Source of the DNA: Ligustrum vulgare
Lineage: Eukaryota; Streptophyta; Magnoliopsida; Lamiales; Oleaceae
DNA: 64,000 nt
Assembly: GCA_963555705.1 (NCBI GenBank)
Contig: OY743187.1
Span: 14,212,133 to 14,276,132, forward strand
Reading direction: 5' to 3'
Shown here: positions 1 to 10,924 of the stretch, piece after piece
How the letters are laid out: each line of letters begins with the position of its first letter
How positions within the stretch are numbered: position 1 is the stretch's first letter
Translations under genes and position numbers: made by a program
Notes under the pieces: generated by a model
The model's database searches: none
What the model saw: the letters and a program-made list of their open reading frames with translations, nothing else
What the model was told of the DNA's origin: nothing

Positions 1-1190
1 CAATTATAAATATGTAATTGAAAAATAGAAAGAAAACGTGTTTAATTAAAAAAAAATTATTATTTATAAATTATAATAATTACGTTAGTATACATGGGGC
101 TAATTGTCAAAAACACACTCAACAACGAGTGAAAAAATATATAATCATAAATTAAGAAGGAATTTTCTTGTTTATATTTAAAAAAAAGAAAAAAAAATCT
201 CCCAAATGTAGAACATGTTTGTTAATGGTAAAAAATTTATATCAATTTTTAAACTCAATCTCAACCATCAATTCTTAGTCAAGTCCACTATTGTTGACTT
301 TTCACATTTTTTTAAGCTACATATTCATCAAAAATAAAAATAAAAATTATAACAATCAAATTTTTTTATATTACTCGCAGATTCTCATATTCCGACGTAG
401 AACTGAAACTCACTCGACTCGTACGCATCACTCCTCCATTTTTGTCTCCACACAGTGTGCGGGACCGAAACGTACGTCAACCTCTGTAGGATCCACAATG
501 AAGGCACCGATAGAGAAAGTGGGGCCCACGTACTCAGCAAGGAACGCTTTTCAGCCGCCGGTGGTACTGCCACCACCTGCGGCTTTGCAGCTCTGGCGAT
601 GGCAGTTGTTGTTTATGCTAACAGCTGTAGGCTTTAGGCATATAGGTACAAAAGTGGGGTGCACCTGTCGATTCAGCTTGTCTGTCTTGTGGGCCTGTAT
701 TGTGGTCCACGATTATAACGACACGTGGATTTCTGTTGTTGGCATTTATCTGTTTACTGTGCTGTCGGCTTCTCATTTAAACCTTCCATACGCATCCGTT
801 TGATAATACTGTTTTGGCCACTTTTCGGTAATTTGGATTTTTTTGGTTTATTATCGGTACAATTTTTAACAGATTTTTTCTCTCTCTAATTTTTAACCAT
901 ATATCTCCCTCGTGATTCATGAAAAAAAACCAAAAAAACGTTTATACCGCCTCCAAACAGTCCGTAGATTATAAACTAATTTATTTATGATTTTGAAGTA
1001 AAAAATAATTGTTAAAAATTAAAGAGAAAAAATATATTTGATTAAAAAATGATTTGAAAAATTGTATAATTAATAAACCGATTTATAAACTAAAAAAAGT
1101 TATTTATCGAACACAATGAAATAAACTTTATAAACCAGCTCATAAAATATACAATTTCTCGAACTCTTTTTAATAACACATATTTTTTTT
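1..1190. other. Intergenic DNA, MITE copy and a GC-richer patch
   Basis: I see no convincing gene here. About 215-375 resembles the small TIR element at 53830-54003 (same order of words such as TTGACTTTTCA and TCATCA) and is probably a decayed copy. Positions 460-800 are clearly less AT-rich than the surroundings and contain a GGGCCCAC box (522-529, TCP-site-like) and CACGTGG (722-728, G-box/ABRE-like). The overlapping short ORFs in this patch have no family look; it could be an upstream regulatory patch or a relic. Confidence 0.4.
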
Positions 1191-1195
1191 AAAAT

Positions 1196-1359
1196 AATGT
1201 TATATATCTCAAGATTGAGATAAATCTCAACTAGTTGGCATTCTCTCATTGGAAATTGAAGAGACAGTTTGTACATGTGTACATGAACATTTCCTCATTC
1301 TCTAATGAATGTGTGTCAATTGAGTTAAAATTGATCTCAACCTTGAGATAAATAACATT
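1196..1359. mobile_element. Short hairpin MITE with ATGTTATTTATCTCAAG ends
   Basis: The left end (ATGTTATATATCTCAAGATTGAGAT) and the right end are inverted complements over about 30 bases. The loop holds a GTACATGTGTAC-like internal palindrome. There is no coding capacity. Superfamily is unassigned. Confidence 0.55.
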
Positions 1360-2279
1360 TTTTTCTTCAATTTTTAACTACTACTTTTTATCTCAAAATT
1401 ATAAATAAATCAATTTATAAATAAAATAGTATTATACCATACAGTAAATTCGATACTTTCTTTTATTACATGTAGGCAATTGTTACGCTTTCCACGATAT
1501 GTAACAGAGCGAGACTAATGTTTGTTTGGTAATATTATTTGATTTATAAACTTGTTTATTTATGTATTTGAGATAAAAAGTAGCGGTTTAAATTTGAAGA
1601 ATGAAAACGTGTAGTTAAAAAGTTGTTTGAAAATTTGTATAATTTATAAATTTGATTTATAAAATGGATGCCTAAATTATATCTAATGCTACATTTAACT
1701 TTGAAAGTCTAATTGACGTGACGACAATATGAAAGGGTCTATTCCGCTCAAAGGTTATGGTTTAAAATAATTATAAATCAATTTATAATATACATAATTT
1801 TTTAAATTACTTTTTAATGACACATTTTTTTCCTTTTTCAACAATTTGGCAAACATGTTTTGAAATAATACAATTTTTTAATTCACTTTTTAATCACACA
1901 TATTTAATATTTTCTCTCTATATTTTCTTAACAACATATATTATTTCGAAAACATAAACAGATATTTCTAAACAGAGGCGAAGCTGAAGAGGCTCGATAC
2001 TTCACGGTCGGTGGCAGAGAAAGTTCCAATTAGGGTGACTTTTGGTGGAATAGAGTCTTTTTGTCTCTGTTTCGTAAAGAAGTGTTTGGTAAGTAAAATA
2101 AATTAATTTATAAACTATACAATTTTTCGAACGATTTTTTCACCACACGCTTTTCACTTCAATTTTTAAAGGCTCTCGATAACACTACAACAATTATAAA
2201 TTGATTTATTTTTATTTATAACAATATTTCTGTAAAAGAAAAAATGTGATTTTATGAGTTTGATTAGTTTTCCAACCAA

Positions 2280-2695
2280 TTTCAACATTTATAATGTTTG
2301 ATAGCTTTCAAGTTCTAGGTGCGGATTTTCTAGCTTTCCAATGAAATAGTTTTCCCATGTGTATAGGTAAATTTATTTTTCAGTCAAAATTTTTAATTAT
2401 TTTTCGTCATGTTTGATCATTTTCGTTATTGTTAATTGATTTATTTTTTACCAAAAATTAATATTATTATTATCAAGTACAAATGTGTGTAAAAATTTAA
2501 AAAGTATATTTTTTATTAAAATACTATATTTTGTATTATTTGTCATGAAAAATAATATCAATTAAACAACAAAAGGTGAAAAATTTCTCACTTTTTTCAT
2601 CTAGAAAATTATACCAATCAAACACATAAAATATTTAATTCCCAAAAATTTATTTTCTTTCCACCCTCACTATCAAACACAATCTTAAATAAAAT
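2280..2695. mobile_element. About 415-bp MITE (ATTATTATTA/AAGTACAAA family)
   Basis: Ends are TTTGATAG on the left and CTATCAAAC on the right. The core reads TTTGATCATTTTCGTTATT, then AATTGATTTATTTT, then ATTATTATTATCAAGTACAAA. The same core is found at 6681-7075, 7081-7705 (inverted), 41758-42180 and 43050-43515, which defines a dispersed family in this window. Confidence 0.6.
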
Positions 2696-2782
2696 ATGCT
2701 ATTAAAAAGTGATTTGAAAAAATGATATATGATTTGGAAAAATGTGATTTTATTAGATAATTTCAATGCTAATTACTTTTCT

Positions 2783-2815
2783 CTCTCTCTCTCCCCCTCC
2801 CTCCCTCCCTCCTCT
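2783..2815 (+). promoter_or_regulatory. Pyrimidine-rich CT/CCCT tract upstream of KNOX
   Basis: A run of CTCTCT followed by CCCTCCCTCCCT lies about 450-480 bp before the KNOX start codon. Such Y-patches are common near plant transcription starts or in 5' leaders. A simple microsatellite is the alternative. Confidence 0.3.
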
Positions 2816-3265
2816 TAGCCACTTTTTGGTACAACTTAAAATAGTATTCCACGGCTCGTTAAACCATTTATTATAATGAATTATTTGTGTTTTTGGGTAA
2901 AATTTGTGATTAGTTTGTGTTCGGTAAACTAGTTTTTTTTGTTTATAAATCAGTTTATAAACTACTCAAATCTTCAAATTATTTTTTAACTACACACATT
3001 TTTTTTCTTCAATTTTTAATCATTATTTTTTATCTAAAAATCACAAATAAACCAGTTTATAATCTAAACAGTGTTATCAAACCAATATACTTGGTAGATA
3101 TTCATCACATTATTTTTAAAATCAATCATCAGAATTGTCTCAATATATAAATTGATAAATTATTAGGTAAATTAATTTGAGAAAATATGTGAGATTAAAA
3201 AATGAGGCAAACCAGGCTTTCATATCATCAGCTGGTAGGCTATTGCGTACCCTCATCATTCAGAA

Positions 3266-6203
3266 ATGGCGTTTGAGGATCACCACCTCTCTCAAGAAAT
3301 GGCCCTCCACCACCACTTCACCGACCACCACCACCACCAGAACTCCACCGTCTACAACCTCCACCAACACTCTTCCCCGGAAAGACATACTAAACCACCC
3401 CTTACTTGGCTCAACGGCTCCATCCTCCAATCCCACCCTCACCAATGGCTCCCCACTCAAAGTCAACCCAGCCCACCAACCACCGCCGACGCTGCAGAAA
3501 CCAACACCAACACAAATGTCAGCGGCGGAGGAGATAATAATAACAATAACTGGGTGAAAGAGAAGTGCATGGCGGATATTCTGAATCATTCTCTGTATGA
3601 ACAACTACTGTCGGCGCACGTGTCTTGCCTGAGAATTGCGACGCCGGTGGACCAGCTCCCGAGGATTGACACTCAGCTGGCTCAATCGCAGCAAGTGAGG
3701 GCTAAATACTCTTTGCTCGGACAAGGTCAACAGCCCCTCGATGATAAAGACCTCGATCAGTTCATGGTACTGTACAAAAAATTAACTTTTATACTTGTCT
3801 CTTACAGTCTATCTGTATACGTTTAACACAAGTATGTCTGTGATTATGAAGCTTAAACTTTAGCGTGTAGGGTTCTTCTTGAGATAATAATGCCACAAAC
3901 TTCATATTTTCAAAATTAATTTGATTTTTTTCTCTTTTAATTGGACAGTCCGTCACTCTCTTTTTGTTCTAGTATCGATCTTGATTCTCGGATTAATAGT
4001 TGTTCCATAATAGGAACTGGTTAGGATTTCAAAAAATAATTGTATCTGTGCTTGTGTGCGTGTGTGTGTGTGTGTTGGAGAGAGAGAGTCTTTTTTTCTG
4101 GCATGGAGTAACGGGGAGGAAGATGATAAGGGAGACGCAATGTATCGAAGAGAGACCACAACTTTTGCAAAAAATTTAAACCATGATTATGTCTTATTCC
4201 TGGTCTGTGTTTGAAGAGGAGACAAAAAATATGTATGGTTAAAAAGTGATTTAAGGAATCTGTTTCTTCCCGTGATAATGATAATTCTACAATCTCAATT
4301 TTTGTGCTTTGAAGAATCTAATCTAGATGCAATCTCAATTTTTTTCCTCGTGCTTTTGGAAGTCGATTTGTTCTCGGAATGGAAAAACCCGAAGTATCTT
4401 TACATTCATTAGGCTTGCACGCCAATTTTAGTTCCAACAGTCATAGATTATGATCCTCCTAAGTGTATAACTCCTCGTATGACTATGGCGAGGAATGGGT
4501 GCTTACTTTTTGGAAGAAGCTATGCCTCTCTTCTGCGAAGAAATTACTGCAATTCTTTTTCAAAATCTGCTAATTTGTGAAACTGGAATGCTGGTACGAG
4601 CTGATCTTTAACCCATTCTAAACTCTCAGTAGACTTCCTCGAACGTAGTTATGTTGTCCAACATGGTTAAGGTCGTTAGTTTAACAAGACGGTTTCTTTC
4701 TTTTAAGTTTTCTTCTTCTCTTTTTGATGCAGACGCATTATGTTCTATTGCTCTCTTCTTTCAAAGAGCAACTTCAACAACACGTTCGTGTTCATGCAAT
4801 GGAAGCAGTCATGGCTTGTTGGGAGCTCGAGCAATCGCTGCAAAGCTTGACAGGTGATCATCTCTTTTACTCTGGTTTCTGTTTATCCAATTTATGATTT
4901 TGATTTCGACGTGGAGCATATATAATCATTAGACTGATGCACATAATGCTCTGTTTGTTAAAGTTTTTTTGTTTAAAAACATATGTCTTTTTGGATTTGC
5001 CAAATAGAGGTTAAGATTCCTTTCAATTGTTACTTGACAGGGGAACCACCAGGTGAAGGTACAGGAGCAACAATGTCTGATGACGACGGAGAAGAAACTA
5101 ACATGCTTGACGAAAGTCTGGATGGATCAGACGACATGGGATTTGGTCCTTTAGTGCCGACAGAAAGCGAGAGGTCGTTGATGGAGCGCGTGCGACAAGA
5201 ACTGAAACACGAGCTTAAACAGGTAATAAACGACTTATATTTCAAGCCTTCGGTTATGTAATTATTGGAATTCAATAGTTAAATTTCTTCTTATAGGGTT
5301 ACAAGGAGAAGATCATGGATGTCAGAGAGGAAATTTTACGTAAAAGAAGAGCTGGAAAACTTCCGGGGGACACTACATCTGTCTTAAAAATGTGGTGGCG
5401 AACTCATTCCAAGTGGCCATATCCTACGGTAAGCATAATTTTTACAGAACAACAATGCTGATATTCGTGCTCTCCAATCTATTCAGTGCATGAACCTGTA
5501 TTTTAACTTGAAAATCGGGAACCTGCCCTGCCAAAAATCTGGTCTTGTTCTACCCTAAAATCAATTCTCAAATGTCGCAATGAAACCATGATTTTCTTTT
5601 CATTAAGAATTATTTTAGAGGACTTTAGTGTCGGTTTTTTATTATTACTCGATTGTTAGGGGAGTAGTATCCTCTTATCTATTGCTTTAAGCTCTTTTAT
5701 TCCTTCCTTTGTTGCATTGTTGCTTTCTTGAAGGCCAGGTTTATGTCCCCTCCTTCTCAGTACTATTTATTTATGATGATACTGACTCTTGGCCCCGCAT
5801 GAGGATAAACGGTGAACGACTCAAACTAATGAAAAAAAAAATGGTTTAGCCTTGATGTAATCATGAGTATCTTTGACATCTTAGAACCAATTTTGACCTC
5901 TGATAGAAAATTTTTTATAGCCCCTAACAGCTCTGTTGTGCAGGAGGAAGATAAAGGAAAACTGGTGCAGGAAACTGGGTTGCAACTAAAACAGATTAAC
6001 AATTGGTTCATCAACCAAAGAAAAAGGAACTGGCACAGTAATACTTCATCATCAACTTCTCAGAAAAGCAAACGCAAGAGGTAGATTTCATCTCTTGTTC
6101 TGCCTAATCAGATAATTCATAATTGTATGAACCATAAACCACCTTGATTCTGGGATTAAATAGTCGTGCAGGCGATAAACAAACCAATGAATGCTTTATG
6201 TGA
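3266..6203 (+). CDS. KNAT3-like: Class II KNOX homeobox transcription factor (KNAT3/4/5-like)
   Basis: TALE-class homeodomain DNA-binding protein, expected to act in the nucleus with BELL partners. Exons read from GT-AG signals: 3266-3766, 4733-4853, 5041-5222, 5297-5428, 5944-6080, 6164-6203; phases agree and give 370 residues. Order: His/Asn-rich N-terminus; KNOX1 (about 100-142, with [20 protein letters not shown]); KNOX2 (about 161-208); acidic linker with MSDDD; ELK region (253-268); TALE homeodomain (about 285-348) with the WPYP loop and WFINQR recognition helix (333-338); basic tail. The start is chosen because MAF plus His-rich sequence matches KNAT3-type proteins. If the last intron (6081-6163) is retained, TAG at 6082 ends the protein after KSKRKR. 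Splicing instead gives a tail containing AGD, as remembered for KNAT3 relatives. Assignment to class II is firm; the exact orthologue is not. Confidence 0.93.
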
Positions 6204-6680
6204 ATGGAAAATTCCAAGTGAAGAAACGCGTTTATCCTTCGTGTTCATGTACCTGCACGGTTCCTGTAGCAAGCGTCGCTGTTGGATGAAAAAAAAGGAA
6301 CGTTTTTTAGTTGCTTTAGTGATAGCAGTGGTAGTAAATTGTGGTAGAGGAAAGCACGGAGAACTGAAACTGATGGAGATTTTCTTTAAATAGCTAAAAT
6401 CATGCAGAAACTATAACGTTGTACTGACTGTGGGGTTCAAAGAGATGCACATAAGTAGGAAGAATTCGAAGTGGATTGGTTTTGTTTTGTTCATGTATTA
6501 TTGCCACAACTTTACTCTTTCTTTCAGTAATGTGTATGAAAACTCCTGGTTTTGAGAACCTTTAGCAAGTTGAAGCTGCAAGTTCTTGTGCATCTCAGAA
6601 TGGAACTGTGTAGAAATGGTTACTTGTAGAAGGCTGCATTCCATTACACAAGATGTCAACCAACTTATTAGTACATTTAG
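6204..6680 (+). other. Probable KNOX 3' untranslated region
   Basis: There is no coding signal. Moderately AT-rich sequence follows the KNOX stop with several TTTGT/ATGTA stretches, and the first downstream MITE begins near 6681. The polyadenylation site is not resolved. Confidence 0.4.
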
Positions 6681-7705
6681 GTTGCGTTTGATTCGCCATA
6701 TTTTTCATGGAAAATATGATTTTTCACGTGATTTTTCAAATTTGCGCTGTTTGGTTGCCTAAGTTTTTCATGGAATTCATTTTTCCACTTGTCTCGAAAT
6801 TCGGTATTTTCCTTGTTTTGGATGAATCGTTTTCCAGGGGGGAGGAAGTTTTATTTTTCATGGAAAATCTTATACTATTTTTGTTACGTTTGATCATTTT
6901 TGTTGTTGTTAATTGATTTTTTTTTTTTTCCAAAAATTAACATTATTATTACTAAGTACAAACTTGTTAAAAAATGAATAAAAAATAAAAAATTATAATA
7001 GTTAAATTTTACTTTATTTTCCATGTAAAATAATGTCAATCAAATAACAAAAGTTGGAAAAATCTCCACTTTTTCTAAGGTTGCGTTTGATAGCGAGAGT
7101 GGAATTTGAGTGGAAAGAAAATGAATTCTAGGGAATTAAATTCATGGGAATTGAAAGTTTAATGTATTTGATTGGTTTAATTTTCTAGGTAGAAAAAATG
7201 GAGAATTTTCCAACTTTTGTTGTTTGATTGACATTATTTTCCATGGAAAATAAAGTAAAATTTAACTATTATAATATTATTATTTTTTTCATTTTTTAAC
7301 AAGTTTGTACTTAGTAATAATAATGTTAATTTTTGGGAAAAAAATAAATCAATTAACAAAAACAAAAATGATCAAACGTAACAAAAATGGTATAAGATTT
7401 TTCATGGAAAATAAAACCTCCTCCCCCCATGGAAAACGAATTCATCCAAAACAAGGAAAATACCGAATTTCGATACAAGTAGAAAAATGAATTACATGGA
7501 AAACTTTGGCAACCAAACAACGTAAAGTTAGAAAATCACGTGGAAAATCATATTTTCCATGAAAATATGTTGAATCAAACGTACCCTAAATAAAAAATTA
7601 AACCAATCAAACACATTAAACTTTCAATTCCCAGAAATTTAATTTCCTAGAATTTAATTTCCTGGAATTCATTTTCTTTCCACCCTCGCTATCAAACGCA
7701 GGCTT
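6681..7705. mobile_element. Two head-to-head copies of a 430-bp MITE (long inverted repeat)
   Basis: Positions 6681-7075 read forward, and 7081-7705 contain the same sequence as reverse complement: ATCATATTTTCCATG, the AGGAAGTTTTATTTTCCATG block, TTACGTTTGATCATTTTTGTT and TTACTAAGTACAAACTTG all recur inverted. The second copy is longer and keeps both GCGTTTGATAGCG-like and CTATCAAACGC-like ends. Together they form a potential hairpin with arms of roughly 400 bp, starting about 480 bp past the KNOX stop. Short ORFs here are shadows. Confidence 0.75.
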
Positions 7706-8600
7706 AGAGAAGTTTCCACAGAGACGAGCAATCGGAGAATATACTGCTCGTTAATGGCTCGTGAACTAGTTTGCCATAATGAGTAAAATAGTCGATATAC
7801 ACTTTGGTTGAGCGAGTCGACTGATTTGCACTTTACACTTAGATATTCCTTCAAAATTTTTTTACTGATACTCATCTTTGATATCTATATTTTGGGAAAT
7901 GTCGTGTAATTCTTAAAAATATCATGTATATGTATAAATATTGTAAAAATATCACCCAATATCACAAGAAATATCAGGAATAATAAATATTAAAATTTAA
8001 AACAATAAATCAGTTACATTATCTTGAATATCGGCTTCATTTCATCACATTAAAAATTCAAAAATAAAAGGATAAGAAATTGGGATCTCTACATTCTTCA
8101 ATCTCAGATGATGTTTTCTTTGGCTGATTTTCAAATCACATTACAGACAAATTCACGAAGCTTCCACAATATAGCAGCGTGAACTTGTGATTGTCTCTAT
8201 GTGAGTATGGTGGAAAAATTATATTAAAGTTGAAAGTGAATTAGATTTTAGATATTAGCGCGTCTTCATATGGACACAAGCCTACCAAAATCATGGAATC
8301 TGCTCAAGCTCTATTTGATGTTTCATTGGATCTGCAACTGATACCTGTTTAATCGCATTCAAAAGCCAGAGTCACAAACATTTTTCACAGGTTCGTCCAA
8401 AAATTTATTTTCGTTTGATTGTTGCTTTGTATATAAACTTGTAATTTGTTGATCCATTCCTAACCGAGTGAATTTGAGAATCAAAGTATTATAACAGATC
8501 ATTGTGTTTGGTCAGGGAATCAGTGTTTTTATATTTCAGAGGTAAATGAAACGATTCAAACAGATACGTTGAATCTTTAGACTGCTCATATGATATGCAC
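7706..8600. other. Intergenic, nothing recognised
   Basis: AT-rich DNA with repeated words such as AATATCA and ATATCATG at 7890-7985. No gene, RNA gene or clear transposon end is supported. Confidence 0.4.
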
Positions 8601-8625
8601 CTGGCAATGAATGATATCTTGACAA

Positions 8626-9115
8626 TTGGGGAATCCCAGTTTATATTGCAGTACCATGTTTTTGGTCATTCCAATTTTGAATGAATTTTATTTAGATCTG
8701 AAAAAGGAAGAGAATGATAAGCGGGGATTTCCAATTTGTACCCTGATGCTTCTGAATTTGTTGATGCCTACTTTCATCAGTTACCCAAATAGGGAAAAGC
8801 TCCGGCATCATGGTCTTTTGCATGCCTGTAATGGACTTTGTCAAGAATTATGCTACAAATATACAATGGGATATCATATATTCCAAGGTATGGAATTCAT
8901 AGTAGACCATGCCATTGCTCTCCCTCCTGATGAATTACCAGACTTGGGATACACATAATCCCTCCCTGAGAACACCATCATATCCAAGTATTTCTGGTTA
9001 GGTAAACTTATATTTTATGGCAATTCGACAATTTTTTTTGACGAAAATAAAAATCATCAACGTCGACAATTCTGAAGCTTGTGATGCTATTGCTGGAAAA
9101 ATCCTTTTTGAATCT
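8626..9115 (+). pseudogene. Coding-like fragments, family not recognised
   Basis: A 110-codon ORF (8626-8958) ends in GMEFIVDHAIALPPDELPD. Another frame within it reads NLYPDASEFVDAYFHQLPK. A separate stretch at 9040-9110 reads KIIINVD-like then DAIAGKILFESEDQ before a stop. These runs look less random than the surroundings but need frame changes and lack clear splice signals. I take them as remains of one or more broken genes; I do not recognise the family, and chance is possible. Confidence 0.25.
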
Positions 9116-9495
9116 GAAGATCAATAATGAATGATGGTACGGTGCTAAGATTTTCAATGGAATGATTTTATTTGATTTTTAATGAAACGGATGAATTGAA
9201 GATCAGCCATTAACCACTTTGAGAGTAAGTTGGGACTGTTACGTCTCACACTTGCAAAGATTCCGTTATCCAATTTTTTCATATGGAGCTTGGCAAATTT
9301 CGGAATAAAATTACACAAACAACCCCAAAAACTAAACCTATTTGATTAATACTTTTTTCAACTAATTAAGAACTTTCACACTGTATTATTGCGTTCTAAA
9401 CCAAAACTAAAACCTTCAAATCAAAATGTAAACAAAGAACCAACATTTTCTCTTCTGCTCTGATAAATCAATTTTTCCTCAAAATCTTACGAGTC

Positions 9496-9985
9496 TAGAG
9501 GTGGGTCGGGTCAGGTCGGGTCGATTTTTTGTCCAACCCGAACCCAACCCAATTCAACTCAAACATGAGTTCAAACTCAACCCAATCAAGTTTCGGTCGG
9601 GTCGGTTTTTTTGACTTTGGTCCAATTAGCTAAAAATCATAGAAAATTAAAAAATTATGTTCATAAATCAACTATTAGCTCAAATATAATAAATTGAATA
9701 TTTGCTAATAAAACTAAAATATGATCAAACCATATTTGAGTTTCATCAAAATTAAAAATGAACTTTCTTGAAATTTAAATGGTCATATATCTATAAAATA
9801 TTTATCGGGTCGGGTCGGATAGGGTTGGGCTTTCACCCAACCCACACCCCAACCCAACCCAACCCGAATACTTTTTTTTTTTTTGTAGAACCCAATCCAA
9901 CTCAATTTTCATAAAAAATCAATCCAAACCGATTGAGTTAGGTTGGGTTGGGCAGTTTAGACGGGTTAATGTCCACCCATACTTG
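9496..9985. mobile_element. hAT-like MITE with GGTCGGGT/ACCCGACC-type subterminal repeats
   Basis: The left end TAGAGGTGGGTCGGGT and right end ATGTCCACCCATA are imperfect inverted complements. GGGTCGG/CCAACCC words are reiterated near both ends, a composition often seen in plant TAGGGGTG-type hAT derivatives. The target-site duplication is not convincing, so boundaries are approximate. Confidence 0.45.
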
Positions 9986-10019
9986 CGGCCCAATTCGAGT
10001 GGTGTTACATGTTACATGT

Positions 10020-10435
10020 AGGATCTTAGAGAATTCGGACCAGGTCTTAGGAAGGATTTGGAGGTCATCTGAGAAGTCGTCAATCGCGTCGTGAAGGAAC
10101 TCCCAGCTTCGTAGAGGCCCGTGTGTCGACTGCTCATGGTTCGCTAAAATCTGTTGGACAAGCTCTTGTTGGGGTGCTCGAATAAGCTACAGATATAATT
10201 TCGCAAGAGCAGGAAAACCTTATTTATGGCTGAGATGGAGAGTCTGAAACGCCTGACACTAACAAAAGTTTGAGTTCGGCTCGGTACAGCCGATCTGGTG
10301 TCCAATTGAATGCAATCCTGATGCGAACACTTTCAACAAAGATCCACAGGATTTGGAGGAGTATAAGATGTGGAAATCAAGGTTTATTGGTTCACTGATC
10401 TATTAATTGAGAGCTAAGGAAGCCGACAATGGTAC
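10020..10435 (+). pseudogene. Broken fragment of a BSD-domain-containing protein gene
   Basis: Three frames together resemble the N-terminal half of plant BSD-domain proteins (At3g49800-like, from memory). The first run reads LREFGPGLRKDLEVI then VVKELPAS; next comes VGQALVGVLE followed by a stop, then ATDIISQEQENLI, then SARYSRSGVQLNAI. After a frame change it reads DPQDLEEYKMWKSRF. At least two frameshifts and several stops rule out function. The BSD domain itself, expected downstream, is absent, so this is a truncated relic or a captured fragment. The LEEYKKWK-like element is the strongest part of the identification. Confidence 0.55.
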
Positions 10436-10563
10436 ATTTTTCAAATTTATATTTATAGATTCTTTGATCTATTAATTATTATGGGATTGAGTTTCTGAAC
10501 GAATTTTGCAAGTTGCAATGTTAGAATTTCCTAGATATATAGCCTTTATATAATTATAATTGG

Positions 10564-10788
10564 GGCTCTGTTCGGTTGGAATTGGTGTCAAATTAAATTT
10601 TGTATTGGATTTATTTGTATTTTCTAGGTAAGATGTGAGGTTAAAAATTGGTTTGGAAAATTGTGTAATTGGAGAGAGAAAATATGGATGATTAAAAAGT
10701 GATTTGAGAAATTGTGTAAATTAAATTTATTGTCTTTTTTGTCTTTTAGTATATTAATTTTCCAAATTAAATATAAAAGAACAGAGCC
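10564..10788. mobile_element. 225-bp MITE with GGCTCTGTTC ends
   Basis: Terminal inverted repeats GGCTCTGTTC and GAACAGAGCC, bounded by TGG on both sides (10561-10563 and 10789-10791), fit a PIF/Harbinger- or Tourist-like MITE with a 3-bp target duplication. The inside has AGAGAGAAAATATGGATGATT-like AT-rich sequence and no coding capacity. Confidence 0.6.
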
Positions 10789-10924
10789 TGGGTTAGAATT
10801 ATTTTACTCATTTCTGTTTATTTGATAATGAATAATGATGGATTGAGAGTGAGAAAAGAAGATTGAATCAAAAGTTAATAATTTGTGTTTGATATAAAAG
10901 TGAAATTCAATTGTATGTCCCAAA

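Larger units (their letters stand above)
1000..3092. repeat. Cluster of TTTATAAAC-type MITE copies
   Basis: Related copies lie near 1000-1150, 1375-1440, 1535-1665, 2090-2200 and 2905-3092. Each combines three words: GTTTATAAAC pairs, GTGTGGTTAAAAAGT followed by TTGAAAAATT, and an end reading TACCAAAC or TTGGTAA. Both orientations occur. The same family recurs at 21.9-22.7 kb, 50.87-51.03 kb and 54.70-54.86 kb. I infer a high-copy non-autonomous DNA element; exact ends and target duplications are too degraded to place by eye. Confidence 0.6.

Noticed and set aside
291..803. 170-codon ORF near the left edge
   Set aside because: The first 65 codons lie in AT-rich MITE-like sequence, three frames are open across the same GC-richer patch, and I recognise no motif. 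Treated as chance or regulatory DNA.
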